Assembly (NCBI GenBank): GCA_017617295.1
Contig: JAFZWN010000036.1
Location: 1 to 54,555, forward strand
DNA: 54,555 nucleotides
DNA from: Clostridiales bacterium
GTDB lineage: Bacteria > Bacillota > Clostridia > Saccharofermentanales > Saccharofermentanaceae
Direction: 5' to 3'
The notes below the pieces were generated by a model. That model made no database searches. It was given only the letters and a program-made list of their open reading frames with translations, and was not told where the DNA came from. This document shows positions 42,271 to 51,473 of this stretch, piece by piece. How positions within the stretch are numbered: position 1 is the stretch's first letter; the number at the start of each line of letters is the position of its first letter. A program made the position numbers and the translations under genes.

Positions 42271-42382
42271 TAACCCGGACTTGAACACAGATTCTTCAGT
42301 TCAAAGCCAAAACTGGGTTATTATTCCCGGATTAACCCGGACTTGAACCCAGGTTTAGCAGTTCATAGCAATATTTGGGTTA
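42271..42382. repeat. Two tandem copies of an AACCCGGACTTGAAC hairpin element (family C)
   Basis: Copy 1 starts at 42271 and copy 2 at 42333 (period 62). Each reads TAACCC, GGAC, TTGAAC, 12 nt, GTTCA(A), 10-11 nt, GGGTTA, giving nested inverted repeats (TAACCC/GGGTTA outside, TTGAAC/GTTCA inside). The 3' half of copy 1 can instead pair with the 5' half of copy 2. The remaining 42383-42531 shows nothing recognisable. Confidence 0.8.
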
Positions 42383-42531
42383 AAAGCCCATCTGCATCCT
42401 TCCGATAAACTGATCTTCGCTTGTTTGAGCGACCGGAGCAGAGACCGGAAGTCCCATATAAATACGCTGATCCCAAGGGAAACGTGAAGAAAGAAAAAAC
42501 TCTTATATTGCTAAGACTCGCGGACACTGTC

Positions 42532-43683
42532 TCAGTCGACGAATATCCTCTGTACTCTCTTTCCCACATCGCAGGTGATCTCATAGTTGATCGTGCCGAG
42601 ATAGTCAGCCAGTTCGTCGGCGAGCCTCTCCTTGCCGAAGATGAGGACGGAATCGCCCTTGTTTACTTCGATATCGAGATCCGTGGCGTCGAGCATGCAC
42701 ATATCCATGCAGACATTGCCTATTATCGGGAGACGGTGCCCCTTATAGACGAGTTCGAAGCCGTTGCTGAAGCGGCGCGAAAGCCCGTCGGCGTATCCGA
42801 CCGACACGGTAAGGACCTTGGTCGTTCTGGAAGATATGAACTTTCTTCCGTAGCTGACGGATGTTCCCGCGGGGATCTCCTTGACATGAACGATCTTGGC
42901 GTACCAGCTCATAACGGGTATGAGATTCATATCGACTGCGGGCTTCGGACACCCCGGAGGAGTCAGTCCGTAAAGGATGAGGCCGGCTCTGACCATATCG
43001 AGATGCATCTGTGGGAATCTCATGATGCCCGCGGAATTGCAGATATGTCTCTTGGTGAACTCGATGCCTCTTTTTCGAAGCTCCTCGACACTGCTCATAA
43101 AGCGGTCGAACTGAAGCCGGGTATATTCGTCATCTTCGGTATCAGCCATGGCAAAATGAGAGAATATGCCGTAAGGGTTGATCCCTGGAAGCCCGACTAT
43201 CTCCTCGATCTCATCGACAGAAGATCCGTCGGCGGGGAAACCTATCCTTCCCATTCCGGTATCGAGCTTTATGTGGATATCGCATGAACCGCCGAGCTTG
43301 ACGGCCTCGTCTGAGAGCATCCTGGCGGATTCCTTGTCATAGATCGCGAGATCGACACGGTAGCGGACCGCATCGGCATATCTGGCAACATCGATGCCGC
43401 CTAAGATAAGGAGTCTCGCGGTGATGCCGCTGCGGCGGAGATGGATTGCTTCGTCTATCGTCGCGATGCAGAGTCCCGAGGCGCCGTTCTCGAGAAGCAC
43501 CTTGGCCGTCTCGAAAGCACCGTGACCGTATGCATCCGCCTTGACTACCGCCATGATGTCGGCGCCGGGGCTCGTGACACGTCTGATCTCCCTTATATTA
43601 TTCTTAAGAGCCTCGAGGTCGATCTCGACACAGGAACGGTCGAAGATGCTCTTGGGCTCATCCGTAAAAACATTACTTTCCAT
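42532..43683 (-). CDS. alr: Alanine racemase
   Basis: A 383-residue PLP enzyme making D-alanine for peptidoglycan. The N-terminal TIM barrel opens with CVEIDLEALKNNIREIRR and VVKADAYGHGA, which holds the PLP Lys. Later landmarks are KLDTGMGRIGF, HICNSAGIMRFPQMHLDMVRAGLILYG, and the C-terminal beta domain with SYGRKFISS (catalytic Tyr), VSVGYADGLSRR and GNVCMDMCMLDAT. The ATG at 43683 is preferred: AAGGA lies seven bases upstream, whereas the ATG at 43704 has no ribosome site. It overlaps the end of nnrD by 11 bp and is the last gene of a minus-strand run. Confidence 0.96.
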   Translation of the reverse strand: MESNVFTDEPKSIFDRSCVEIDLEALKNNIREIRRVTSPGADIMAVVKADAYGHGAFETAKVLLENGASGLCIATIDEAIHLRRSGITARLLILGGIDVARYADAVRYRVDLAIYDKESARMLSDEAVKLGGSCDIHIKLDTGMGRIGFPADGSSVDEIEEIVGLPGINPYGIFSHFAMADTEDDEYTRLQFDRFMSSVEELRKRGIEFTKRHICNSAGIMRFPQMHLDMVRAGLILYGLTPPGCPKPAVDMNLIPVMSWYAKIVHVKEIPAGTSVSYGRKFISSRTTKVLTVSVGYADGLSRRFSNGFELVYKGHRLPIIGNVCMDMCMLDATDLDIEVNKGDSVLIFGKERLADELADYLGTINYEITCDVGKRVQRIFVD

Positions 43684-44548
43684 TTTCCAATCCTTCGTAA
43701 ACATATTGAAGACAGTTTATCACATCCGTCGGCTGCATGAACCTCTTTCCGTATCTTGAGGCTGCGGCAGCTCCCGCCTCTGAATGCAGATAAACACCTG
43801 CGGCTGCGGCATCTGTTGCATTAAGGCCCTGAGCCGACAATCCGGTTATAAGTCCCGTCAGAACGTCTCCGCTTCCTCCCTTGCCGAGCCCTGAATTGGG
43901 AGCGTTGAGGCTATAGGGCTCATCGTCCCCGTTTATGACATATGTCTGAGCTCCGGTCTTACAGACGACAACAGCGGGAAGTTTTGATGCCGCGGCAATA
44001 AGTCCTTCCTTGTCCGATACGGGAACACCTGTCAGATCCGAGAGTTCTCCGGTGTGAGGCGTAAGGACGGCGGGCTCGAGCCCGTCTTCGGCCCTCTTCT
44101 CGAGGAGAGGGATCCAATATGATCTTTCAGAAGCGATCATACGAAGAGCCGTGGCATCGATAACGAGGTGTCCGGCTTCTTCGATAAGAAACTGAAGCAT
44201 CGCCTGCATCCGGGGATCAAGAGGATCGATGCCCGGACCTATGGCATAGGAAAAAGACTTTTTCATCCGCGATCTCTCAAGGCGCACAGTCTCTGAAACG
44301 GTTCCGGGGAAGACCGAGATCACAGCGGAAGGGAGATTGACCCTGGATGATATGAGCGACTCCGCGGGAGCATATATGCGGACGATGCCGGCACCGCTTC
44401 GAAGCGCGGCGTGGGTACAGAGCACCTGGGCTCCGGTCATCTCGGGCGAACCCGCGACGATGACGGCGGTACCGAACGTCCCCTTGTGACCCGTATCGCT
44501 CCTTTCGGGCATCAGACCCGATATCAGGCTCTCATCTATGCTTATCAA
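43673..44548 (-). CDS. nnrD: ADP-dependent NAD(P)H-hydrate dehydratase
   Basis: A 291-residue YjeF C-terminal-type (ribokinase-fold) enzyme that repairs hydrated NAD(P)H using ADP. Landmarks are HKGTFGTAVIVAGSPEMTGA, ALRSGAGIVRIYAP, AIGPGIDP, the LVIDATAL segment, LTPHTGELSDLTG and NSGLGKGGSGDVLTGLI. The N-terminal epimerase half (YjeF_N) is absent. I chose the TTG at 44548: GGAGGG, lying in the last codons of metA, is eight bases upstream and the result matches the usual NnrD N-terminus. An upstream ATG at 44608 would overlap metA by 56 bp. It is translationally linked to metA and overlaps alr. Confidence 0.92.
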   Translation of the reverse strand: MISIDESLISGLMPERSDTGHKGTFGTAVIVAGSPEMTGAQVLCTHAALRSGAGIVRIYAPAESLISSRVNLPSAVISVFPGTVSETVRLERSRMKKSFSYAIGPGIDPLDPRMQAMLQFLIEEAGHLVIDATALRMIASERSYWIPLLEKRAEDGLEPAVLTPHTGELSDLTGVPVSDKEGLIAAASKLPAVVVCKTGAQTYVINGDDEPYSLNAPNSGLGKGGSGDVLTGLITGLSAQGLNATDAAAAGVYLHSEAGAAAASRYGKRFMQPTDVINCLQYVYEGLENGK

Positions 44549-44552
44549 CCTA

Positions 44553-45527
44553 TCAGCCCTCCGAATACCCGAGCTCGGCGTCGAAGCCTTCATTTCGGTG
44601 ATCGACATTGGTAAGAAGCTTCAGGTCAAATGGCGTCTCCTGGTATACATAGTAGTTGAGCCAGTTGGTGAAGAGAAGCGTCGACGTCGATCTCCATGTC
44701 ATCACGGGACCCTTCTGCGGGTCGTTGTCCTTATAGTAGTTAACGGGCATCTTGATGGGAAGCCCCTTGGAAAGATCTCTTTTATATTCGTCATCCAGGG
44801 TGTTCCTGTCGTATTCGCTGTGACCCGTTATGAAGAACTGCCTGCCGTTACGGTCGGCTACGGCATAGAGACCGCACTCGGCCGATTCCGAGAGGATGCG
44901 GAGCTTAGGACAGGCGGCAACATCGGACCTGTGTATCTCGGTGTGCCTGGAATGTGGCACATAGAAGATATCGTTAAAGCCTCTGAAGAGCTTGACGGGC
45001 TTACTGTATACCATGCTGTGTTCGAATATTCCGAAAGCCTTCTCGGGAAGATCGTACTTCGGGATGCCGTAGTGGTAGTAAAGTCCCGCCATCGCGCCCC
45101 AGCAGATGTGCATGGTGGAATAGACGTGCGTCTTGCTCCATTCCATGATCCTCGTGAGCTCGGGCCAGTAATCGACTTCCTCGAAAGGGATCTGCTCCAC
45201 GGGAGCGCCCGTTATGATCATGCCGTCGTAAACGCGGTCCTCCACTTCGGAGAATGTCTCGTAGTATTTGAGAAGATGGTCTTCACTCGTATGGACCGAG
45301 ACGTGACTCTCGACTCTGATGAGGTCGATATCGACCTGTATGGGGGAGTTGGAAAGCGCTCTTAAAAGCTGGGTCTCCGTGACGGCTTTGTTGGGCATAA
45401 GGTTCAGGATCGCGATCCTTATCGGTCTTATGTCCTGTGTCAGAGCACGTGTCTCCTCCATAACGAATATCCCTTCCTTCTCGAGCACCTGCCGCGCGGG
45501 AAGGTTGTTAGCTATTCTTATGGGCAT
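44553..45527 (-). CDS. metA: Homoserine O-acyltransferase (acetyl-CoA type predicted)
   Basis: A 324-residue MetA-family enzyme acylating homoserine at the first committed step of methionine synthesis. Landmarks are [38 protein letters not shown], the nucleophile Cys142 in [15 protein letters not shown], and HSRHTEIH with [10 protein letters not shown]. Position 111 is Glu ([16 protein letters not shown]). Structural work on Bacillus MetA showed Glu at 111 selects acetyl-CoA while Gly selects succinyl-CoA, so this is probably an acetyltransferase despite the succinyl name often attached. It has a perfect AAGGAGG site, follows the kinase gene by 15 bp and leads into nnrD. No SAM riboswitch is present. 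Confidence 0.95.
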   Translation of the reverse strand: MPIRIANNLPARQVLEKEGIFVMEETRALTQDIRPIRIAILNLMPNKAVTETQLLRALSNSPIQVDIDLIRVESHVSVHTSEDHLLKYYETFSEVEDRVYDGMIITGAPVEQIPFEEVDYWPELTRIMEWSKTHVYSTMHICWGAMAGLYYHYGIPKYDLPEKAFGIFEHSMVYSKPVKLFRGFNDIFYVPHSRHTEIHRSDVAACPKLRILSESAECGLYAVADRNGRQFFITGHSEYDRNTLDDEYKRDLSKGLPIKMPVNYYKDNDPQKGPVMTWRSTSTLLFTNWLNYYVYQETPFDLKLLTNVDHRNEGFDAELGYSEG

Positions 45528-45542
45528 TTCTTGCCTCCTTTG

Positions 45543-46553
45543 TTATTCGGAAATGAATTCGTTGAGGATAGACTCTTCGGGCACCATGTCGGGATCGATC
45601 ACGGGGATCTTCTCCAGATGCTTTATGAGCTTGCTGCATTTCGCAAGTGCGGCCGAGAAGTCGGCAAAAGGCTTGCCCGTCTTCGATCTGGCCATAAAGA
45701 TATTGGGCTCGAGGCAGTTGTCCTCGACCATCTTAAGCGCCTTCTTGATATCCTCGAGCGCGAGCGGAGCAATGATAAGGCTCTCATAAGGAAGGAGAGA
45801 ATTGATATGGACATCCGCACGGGTAAGGTATTCGGTATAGTAAGCCTCTTCGCTCTTGGCGATCATGGGCCAGTAGTCTACCGTGGCGATCGCGTGGGCG
45901 CCCCTGTGACGGTTGTCCCTTACGATACGGCGCAGGAGCCTGATCTCTGTGCTGTCCATGAGCTTGGTATCGCAGAAAATGTTGCCGTAAGGCATGATGA
46001 ACACCTTGGTGCACTTCTCGTCGGGGATATCTCCCGAGATCTTTTGGGACAGGCCGTGAAGGCCTTCGACAACGAGCACTCCGTCATCGGGGATGGAGAT
46101 GGCTTCCGAAGGATCCCTCTCCTCCTGCATCCTGGTCATGAAGTTAAAGAACGGAGGGATAACCGTCTCGCCGTTTATGAGCTTCTTGATGTCTTCTGCG
46201 GCACGCTCGTAATCGATGGCTTCGATGGTCTCGAAGTCGGGCCTGCCGTCACGGTCGAACGTGAGCTCCCTCATGCTGTAGTAATCGTCAAGGCTTAAGA
46301 ACACGGCCTTCTTGCCGCGCTTGTTAAGGCCCGATGAAAGTCTCATGGTGAATGTCGTCTTGCCCGAAGACGTGGGACCGGATACGAAGACCGCCTTCTT
46401 GTTGGGGTCATCCAGGAAATCTTCCACTATCTCGTCTATTCCGTTTATGAAATCGCTTTCGCATTTCTTTATGAATTCCGGAAGCTTCTTGGCGCCAAGG
46501 CTCTCCTCGAGTTCTTCCACCGTAATGTCTTTTCTGTCTCGGAGCTCTGCCAT
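45543..46553 (-). CDS. P-loop nucleoside (uridine-type) kinase
   Basis: A 336-residue phosphoribulokinase/uridine-kinase family enzyme. The Walker A loop GPTSSGKTT is at 59-67. Then come FLSLDDYYSMRELTFDRDGRPDFETIEAIDYERAAEDI, typical of uridine-kinase relatives, and VLVVEGLHGL, FIMPYGN and RLLRRIVRDNRHRG, the Arg-rich lid. Longer Firmicutes homologues begin with TGS and synthetase-like domains; this one lacks them and has only about 50 residues before the P-loop. It probably phosphorylates a nucleoside in salvage, though the true substrate of this subgroup is uncertain. It runs with metA, nnrD and alr. Confidence 0.88.
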   Translation of the reverse strand: MAELRDRKDITVEELEESLGAKKLPEFIKKCESDFINGIDEIVEDFLDDPNKKAVFVSGPTSSGKTTFTMRLSSGLNKRGKKAVFLSLDDYYSMRELTFDRDGRPDFETIEAIDYERAAEDIKKLINGETVIPPFFNFMTRMQEERDPSEAISIPDDGVLVVEGLHGLSQKISGDIPDEKCTKVFIMPYGNIFCDTKLMDSTEIRLLRRIVRDNRHRGAHAIATVDYWPMIAKSEEAYYTEYLTRADVHINSLLPYESLIIAPLALEDIKKALKMVEDNCLEPNIFMARSKTGKPFADFSAALAKCSKLIKHLEKIPVIDPDMVPEESILNEFISE

Positions 46554-46577
46554 AACCTTAACCTCTCTTCCTGATAG

Positions 46578-47189
46578 TTATCTTTGCTTCTTGATAAAAA
46601 ATCTCTTGATGATAAGCTTGTTGACCGCCCAGTCGTAAAGATACTGAACTATCCTTATCGCCATGAATATGAGTCCGGGGATGACCACGGACAGGGCCAG
46701 GATGGCGACGAATACGAGAACGATGTGGATGCCTCCCGCCAGTACTCCTATGACCGTGGAAAAAGTTCCGGAGCTGGCCTGGAAACGGGTCGTATATGTC
46801 TCGAGCGTCTTGTTCAGGTAATCCACGAAAAAGTCCTGGAGACCGTCTCTTCCGACAGGGATCCTGGGAAGTGCCAGGGTGACCGTGAGGCTTATCACGA
46901 GAACGGCTTTAAAAGCCTTCTCCAAAAGTACGAGTATCTTGCCCCACAAGGGCATTCGGTAGTATCTGAAGCAGATAAACGGGCAAGCCACAAATAAAGT
47001 GATAAGAAGGATCTGCTGAAGAAGCCCCATCTCACCGATGTGAACGATGGTGGTTCCCGCAAGATATGAGTACAGAACGATCATGTCGACAAGGATGCCG
47101 TAAAGGATAAACAGTCCGGCATGTCTTCTGTTCTCAAAATCGGTATCGCTCCACAGCTTACCGAGAAACAGTCCTTCCAAATAATCCAC
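46578..47189 (-). CDS. Hypothetical membrane protein
   Basis: A 203-residue protein with four hydrophobic helices grouped in two pairs, separated by a polar amphipathic stretch (FFVDYLNKTLETYTTRFQASSGTFS) and ending in a basic tail (NKLIIKRFFIKKQR). I do not recognise the family. The start is a GTG at 47189, preceded by AAAGGAG at a slightly long distance. It lies 25 bp upstream of the nucleoside kinase gene on the same strand and is probably in the same transcript. Confidence 0.62.
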   Translation of the reverse strand: MDYLEGLFLGKLWSDTDFENRRHAGLFILYGILVDMIVLYSYLAGTTIVHIGEMGLLQQILLITLFVACPFICFRYYRMPLWGKILVLLEKAFKAVLVISLTVTLALPRIPVGRDGLQDFFVDYLNKTLETYTTRFQASSGTFSTVIGVLAGGIHIVLVFVAILALSVVIPGLIFMAIRIVQYLYDWAVNKLIIKRFFIKKQR

Positions 47190-47242
47190 CCGTTTACCGT
47201 ACTCCTTTCCTCAAATATCTATATATTTTACCATACTTTGTC

Positions 47243-47653
47243 TCAATGCAGACGGAATGCGCATTCCGTGGTCTTCTCTATTATCTGCTTGAGCTTGTTC
47301 CAGTTCTTCGGAAAGTTACGGGTATGGCTGCTAACGATATCCGTTCCGTCCTTGAATATGACGGTGATCTTCCATGACGAGGGATTCGCCGTCGAATTGC
47401 CGACCTTTTCGATATCGCCGTTGTTATAGCACTCCATCCACTCGAGCATACCGGTTCCCGGGAGCTCCTTCTCGATATACTCGGTCTTGGCGGCGGTCAG
47501 GGACTTCATGAAGTTGTTGTTCCACATATATCCGTCATTCCAAGAGATGAGCTTACGGTCAAAATCGTATTTGACCTTATAGCCGCCTCCGGAAAACGAA
47601 CTGATCTCGACTTCCAGGATCTTTATCTGATCATATTTCTTCTTTAGTCCCAT
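47243..47653 (-). CDS. Small hypothetical protein
   Basis: A 136-residue soluble protein, not recognised. It is alpha/beta by pattern: ILEVEISSFSGGGYKVKYDFDRKLISWNDGY suggests paired strands, MKSLTAAKTEYIEKEL a helix, and WKITVIFKDGTDIVSSHTRNFPKNWNKLKQIIEK a strand-helix end. It has no signal or membrane segment. The ribosome site is agggaga. It sits 35 bp after the beta-propeller protein gene and 53 bp before the next, all leftward, so cotranscription is likely. Similar small proteins in Clostridia carry only hypothetical labels. Confidence 0.65.
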   Translation of the reverse strand: MGLKKKYDQIKILEVEISSFSGGGYKVKYDFDRKLISWNDGYMWNNNFMKSLTAAKTEYIEKELPGTGMLEWMECYNNGDIEKVGNSTANPSSWKITVIFKDGTDIVSSHTRNFPKNWNKLKQIIEKTTECAFRLH

Positions 47654-47687
47654 TAGCTCTCCCTGACTTCGTCCTTCTTCTGACCTC

Positions 47688-49604
47688 TCACTCGATCCTT
47701 ATGCCAAAGACGGATGCCCCCGAAGTGGAATTCGGATTTTCCGGCTGTGTGCCTATGATCAGCATATTTTCAAAGACCGCCGGAGATCCTTCGAACTGGA
47801 AGCCGCTCGATGTCGGACTGTCGGTGTCAAAGAATCTCATGGTCTGAATATACGTAACACGTCTCTCTTCGTCGGTCCAGCCGGATTCCGCATGGATGAG
47901 ATGAATCTGTCCTATGCTGTCACCGATAGCTATATAAGCGTTGCCTTCTTCGTCGTAGATATCAACGGGGGAGCTGTAGGAGTACTTGTTCATGTGGTAC
48001 CTCCACACTTCCGTGCCGAGATCCTTGTCGTACGCCACGATCATGTTGCCGCTCCAGATGCCGTCAGCTCCGGCGAAAGAGAAGATAACAAGGTTAGAGA
48101 TGGATCTCTTGCCGATGATGATGTTGCCGAAGCATCCGCCGCTCTGATCGGAATCGGATGTCTCGCCGTTATAGGTATAGCATGGGAAAGAGTTCTGCCA
48201 TACGATCTCGCCCGTAAGACCGTTGATCTTATAGATATAGGCGGCGCCCGAGTAATCACCCGTTCCGCCCTGTTCGTCAACTTCCGTGCCGACATAGACA
48301 AATGGCACACCGTTCTCCTCATCGATAACAGGAGTAATATCGGTGTCGTCGCCGAGCTTGAGCGACCATACCATCCTCATGGTATTGAGATCGAGACAGA
48401 TGAGATCGGCGCAGTTATCGGTAAAGTAACCGTATCCGCCGTAAACCGCAATGGAACTCTCGACTCCGAGCATGGCGCCGGGAGTATCGCTGAAGATATA
48501 CTTGTAACCCGTAAGCTGCGGGCTGACGCTGACGCTTCCGAGAGAATAGTTTGTGTTCAGCTTGAACGTATAGATTATCCCGTTCTCGCAGGGCCAGATA
48601 AGAGTATCGGCATCAGAGTCGATGATCGGGGACGAGTCGAATCCGTTCCAGTTCTGTCTGTAACCGCCGTCATTGCCGCCGCCGTAATAGTAGAGCCTGG
48701 AACCGTCTATCAGGGAATAGATATACATTCCGAAGCCCATGTCACCGTTATCGTCGCCCTGTCCCAGGTACAGGAGAGGATAGCCGCGGGGATCGAGCGC
48801 AGGGGTACCGAAGATCGAGGCTCCCACTATGATCGGGTCTCTTGTCGGAGTTCCGTCGTCAAGATCAAAGAAATATACCTTACCGTCTCTTCCGGCAACG
48901 ATAACCTCGACCAGATCAGGTTTGGACGCAGCGCTCTCGTAGATGTTCATGCTGTTTCTCATCTCGGCCGGCCATCTTACGATAAGAGGCTGGCTCCTTC
49001 TCGTAAAGCCCGTCCACTGTGTTGCCATATCGGAACCGAGCCTGTAACCGACATCGGAGAACTCCCAGACCTGGGTAACGCTTCCTTCGGTGATATTGGT
49101 ATATCCGTATGCGGCGCTGTTCCTGAAATTGTTGCCGCGGAAAGTAAGGATCCCGCTGACATCGCCGTATTCAAGAGGATCGCCCATATAGATGGGGTAT
49201 TCCCTGGAAAAATCGTTTATGATGCCCGAACGGTCAAATACGGTCTGCGTAAGTCCTCTCGACGAAGGATCGGCCGAGGGATCGATCTGCTCCGAGAGAT
49301 CAGGAGACACAAGTGCCGTGGCAGGATAGAGAAGAGGGTTCTGATAAAGGGCCAGAGGCTGTACCGGCGTGGGAGTCGGTGATGCCACGGAAATATAGAT
49401 CGAATCCGTCTCCCCCGTGGCTTCGATCACGGTCTCCCTCTCCGTTATATCGTTCTTCTTGAAATAGATAATGCCGAGCACGGTAGTAAGAATGACCATG
49501 AGAATAGTCATTAGAACGACAAGAAGCATCGTACCGCCCGACGGGTCGGTAGAAGGCTCATAATATGTATTATCCCTGTCGATGTATTGATCCTTGCGGC
49601 TCAT
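47688..49604 (-). CDS. Membrane-anchored PQQ-type beta-propeller protein
   Basis: A 638-residue protein. A 25-residue cytosolic tail, one transmembrane helix (about 25-48) and a T/P-rich linker (SPTPTPVQP) lead to an extracytoplasmic beta-propeller of PQQ-like (BamB-type) repeats. These are recognisable as DGKVYFFDLDDGTPTRDPI, YGGYGYFTDNCADLICLDLNTMRMVWSLKLGDDTD, AAYIYKINGLTGEIVWQNSF and NMIVAYDKDLGTEVWRYHM. No quinone-binding catalytic residues are visible, so a binding or scaffolding role is more likely than a dehydrogenase. It is the first gene in the run leading to alr, 92 bp after whiA. Confidence 0.85.
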   Translation of the reverse strand: MSRKDQYIDRDNTYYEPSTDPSGGTMLLVVLMTILMVILTTVLGIIYFKKNDITERETVIEATGETDSIYISVASPTPTPVQPLALYQNPLLYPATALVSPDLSEQIDPSADPSSRGLTQTVFDRSGIINDFSREYPIYMGDPLEYGDVSGILTFRGNNFRNSAAYGYTNITEGSVTQVWEFSDVGYRLGSDMATQWTGFTRRSQPLIVRWPAEMRNSMNIYESAASKPDLVEVIVAGRDGKVYFFDLDDGTPTRDPIIVGASIFGTPALDPRGYPLLYLGQGDDNGDMGFGMYIYSLIDGSRLYYYGGGNDGGYRQNWNGFDSSPIIDSDADTLIWPCENGIIYTFKLNTNYSLGSVSVSPQLTGYKYIFSDTPGAMLGVESSIAVYGGYGYFTDNCADLICLDLNTMRMVWSLKLGDDTDITPVIDEENGVPFVYVGTEVDEQGGTGDYSGAAYIYKINGLTGEIVWQNSFPCYTYNGETSDSDQSGGCFGNIIIGKRSISNLVIFSFAGADGIWSGNMIVAYDKDLGTEVWRYHMNKYSYSSPVDIYDEEGNAYIAIGDSIGQIHLIHAESGWTDEERRVTYIQTMRFFDTDSPTSSGFQFEGSPAVFENMLIIGTQPENPNSTSGASVFGIRIE

Positions 49605-49696
49605 ACTCCGTGCGATCCACCCTCCTTCTGCGCGCCCTTTTATGCAGGAAAACGCAGAAAATCAAATTACATGATACCACGGAAGGGCATATTTTC

Positions 49697-50596
49697 TCAA
49701 TCAAGCGCTTTTGCGATTTCCAAAAGCCTTGCAAGACGGTGGTTCATGCCCGATTTGCCCAGGGGCGGATCCATCATCTTTCCCAGATCCGCGATAGACA
49801 GACCGGGATTTTCCATATGAACGCGGGCGGCTTCCAGGAGTTCTCCGGGTAAAGTGGCCGCCTTGTCGGAATTCATGAGCTTTTTGATGAGTTCGTTACG
49901 TACGGCGCCCGCTTCAGCCTGCCTTCTGGTGTTGGCCGAATCGCAGTTGACGGTACGTGTGACACTTCCCATGACCTCCTTCTCGGTCCGGATGCTCTCG
50001 AAAGCGAGCTTACAGGAGTCGGCTCCTATCACGGCCAGGAGATCCGAGACGGCATCCCCGTTCTTAAGATATATGACATTGACGCTCTTTCTGACTGTCG
50101 AAAGAGGGTTGAATCCTTCTGATCTGAGCATCGCTTCTACAGTCTCGGCGGCCTTTTTATTCTTCAGATGGAATTCGACCCTGTAGGATTTGTACGGGTC
50201 GGAAAAATAACCGCACGACAGGAAAGCCCCCTGAAGGAAATATCTCTCGAAGCCCCTGGCGGCGGCAAGGATCCCGGTCGCCCCGGGAGCGAAGAATGCT
50301 CCGTAAAGGCTCAGGAACTCATCAGCTGCCGGATCTTCCACGATGATCCGGTCGTCGCCGTCCTTTCGATGCGGTATGCCCTCGGAACTAAGAAGCCTCG
50401 AGACATAATCCCCCGCTTTCCCGGGGAGCCTGACTTCAAGAGCCGGCTTTCCGGTATCCCCGGCCGACTGACAGCAGAACACGCCCGCTATAACGGCCTG
50501 TCTGCGGTTGATGTCTTTGGGATTATGTCCGGTAACCTCGTCTTTTATCCTGAGGCTGAAGCTCGAACCGGAAACGTTATTCGCTCTTTTCGTCAT
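49697..50596 (-). CDS. whiA: WhiA, DNA-binding sporulation/cell-division regulator
   Basis: A 299-residue WhiA protein: an N-terminal LAGLIDADG homing-endonuclease-like fold without catalytic role (residues about 15-195, FSLRIKDEV, RQAVIAGVFCCQS, YFLQGAFLSCGYFSDPYKSYRVEF) and a C-terminal helix-turn-helix (LSIADLGKMMDPPLGKSGMNHRLARLLEIA). In Gram-positives WhiA links cell division and chromosome segregation and is almost always encoded beside rapZ, as here. Its start lies inside rapZ (overlap 20 bp), so translation is coupled. It ends the hprK-murB-rapZ-whiA cluster. Confidence 0.95.
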   Translation of the reverse strand: MTKRANNVSGSSFSLRIKDEVTGHNPKDINRRQAVIAGVFCCQSAGDTGKPALEVRLPGKAGDYVSRLLSSEGIPHRKDGDDRIIVEDPAADEFLSLYGAFFAPGATGILAAARGFERYFLQGAFLSCGYFSDPYKSYRVEFHLKNKKAAETVEAMLRSEGFNPLSTVRKSVNVIYLKNGDAVSDLLAVIGADSCKLAFESIRTEKEVMGSVTRTVNCDSANTRRQAEAGAVRNELIKKLMNSDKAATLPGELLEAARVHMENPGLSIADLGKMMDPPLGKSGMNHRLARLLEIAKALD

Positions 50597-51473
50597 TTGT
50601 CTTGAATCTCGGATCCCTGTCGATATCCCTGTGGTGGACCATTACATGGTAGCCTTTTTCCTCCAGGGCCTTTCCCAGGGCCTCTGCGATATATACTGAT
50701 CTGTGCCGTCCGCCCGTACATCCGATGCCGATCGAGAGGCTGCTCCTGCCGCCCTTCTCGTATCTTGGGAGCATGAAGTCGAACATATCAGTCGATCTGT
50801 CCAGGAATTCCTTTGTCTCCTCGAAGCTCTGAAGGTAATCGATGACAGGCTGATCGTTGCCGCTAAACATCTTGAGTTCCTTGATCCAGAAGGGATTGGG
50901 AAGGAACCTGACGTCGATGATGTCGTCACTGTCAAAGGGCAGGCCGTACATGAAGCCGAACGACTCGATAAAGACCGATATGCCGTTTTTGCCGCTCCTT
51001 TTCATTACCTTTCCGAGTTCTTTTGTAAGCTCGGAAGAAGTGAGCATCGAAGTGTCGATTATAAACTCGGCCCTTCCCCTTATGCTCTGAAGCATCTTCC
51101 GCTCAGTGGCAATGGCTTCCGTAAGCGACATGTCGTCAGCCAGAGGATGCTTGCGCCTGGTCTGCCGGTAGCGGTTTACGAGAACATTGTCCGAAGCCTC
51201 CAGGAAGATAATGCTGTATGGGATCTCCATCTCCTCGAGCTTGGTCCTGGCATCCGCGAAGCCCTCGATAACGTCGCGGCTTCGGACATCGACGACCAGA
51301 GCCATCTTATCCACGCCCGCCATCGAATTGTCCTCGCCCGATGCCATCTTGACGACCTCGGGGATGAACCTCGGCGGAAGATTATTGATGCAGAAGAAGC
51401 CCTTGTCTTCAAAATAACTGACGGCGCAGCTCTTGCCGGCGCCGCTCATTCCGGTAAGGATCACAAGTTCCAT
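50577..51473 (-). CDS. rapZ: RapZ/YvcJ-type nucleotide-binding protein
   Basis: A 298-residue P-loop protein of the RapZ (YvcJ, YhbJ) family. Walker A is GMSGAGKS at residues 8-15, with CINNLPPRFIPEV, VVDVRS (Walker B region) and FLEASDNVLVNRYRQTRRKHPL. The C-terminal domain has GLPFDSDDIIDVRFLPNP, then IGIGCTGGRHRSVYIAEAL. In Enterobacteria RapZ controls glmS through an sRNA; in Firmicutes it binds nucleotides and affects competence or cell-wall precursor sensing. It overlaps murB by 13 bp upstream and whiA by 20 bp downstream, with a GGAGGAG ribosome site. Confidence 0.95.
   Translation of the reverse strand: MELVILTGMSGAGKSCAVSYFEDKGFFCINNLPPRFIPEVVKMASGEDNSMAGVDKMALVVDVRSRDVIEGFADARTKLEEMEIPYSIIFLEASDNVLVNRYRQTRRKHPLADDMSLTEAIATERKMLQSIRGRAEFIIDTSMLTSSELTKELGKVMKRSGKNGISVFIESFGFMYGLPFDSDDIIDVRFLPNPFWIKELKMFSGNDQPVIDYLQSFEETKEFLDRSTDMFDFMLPRYEKGGRSSLSIGIGCTGGRHRSVYIAEALGKALEEKGYHVMVHHRDIDRDPRFKTNDEKSE

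Noticed and set aside
47892..49382. A 496-codon open frame on the plus strand
   Set aside because: It is antisense to the PQQ beta-propeller gene, whose repeats and anchor are clear. No ribosome site or family motif.
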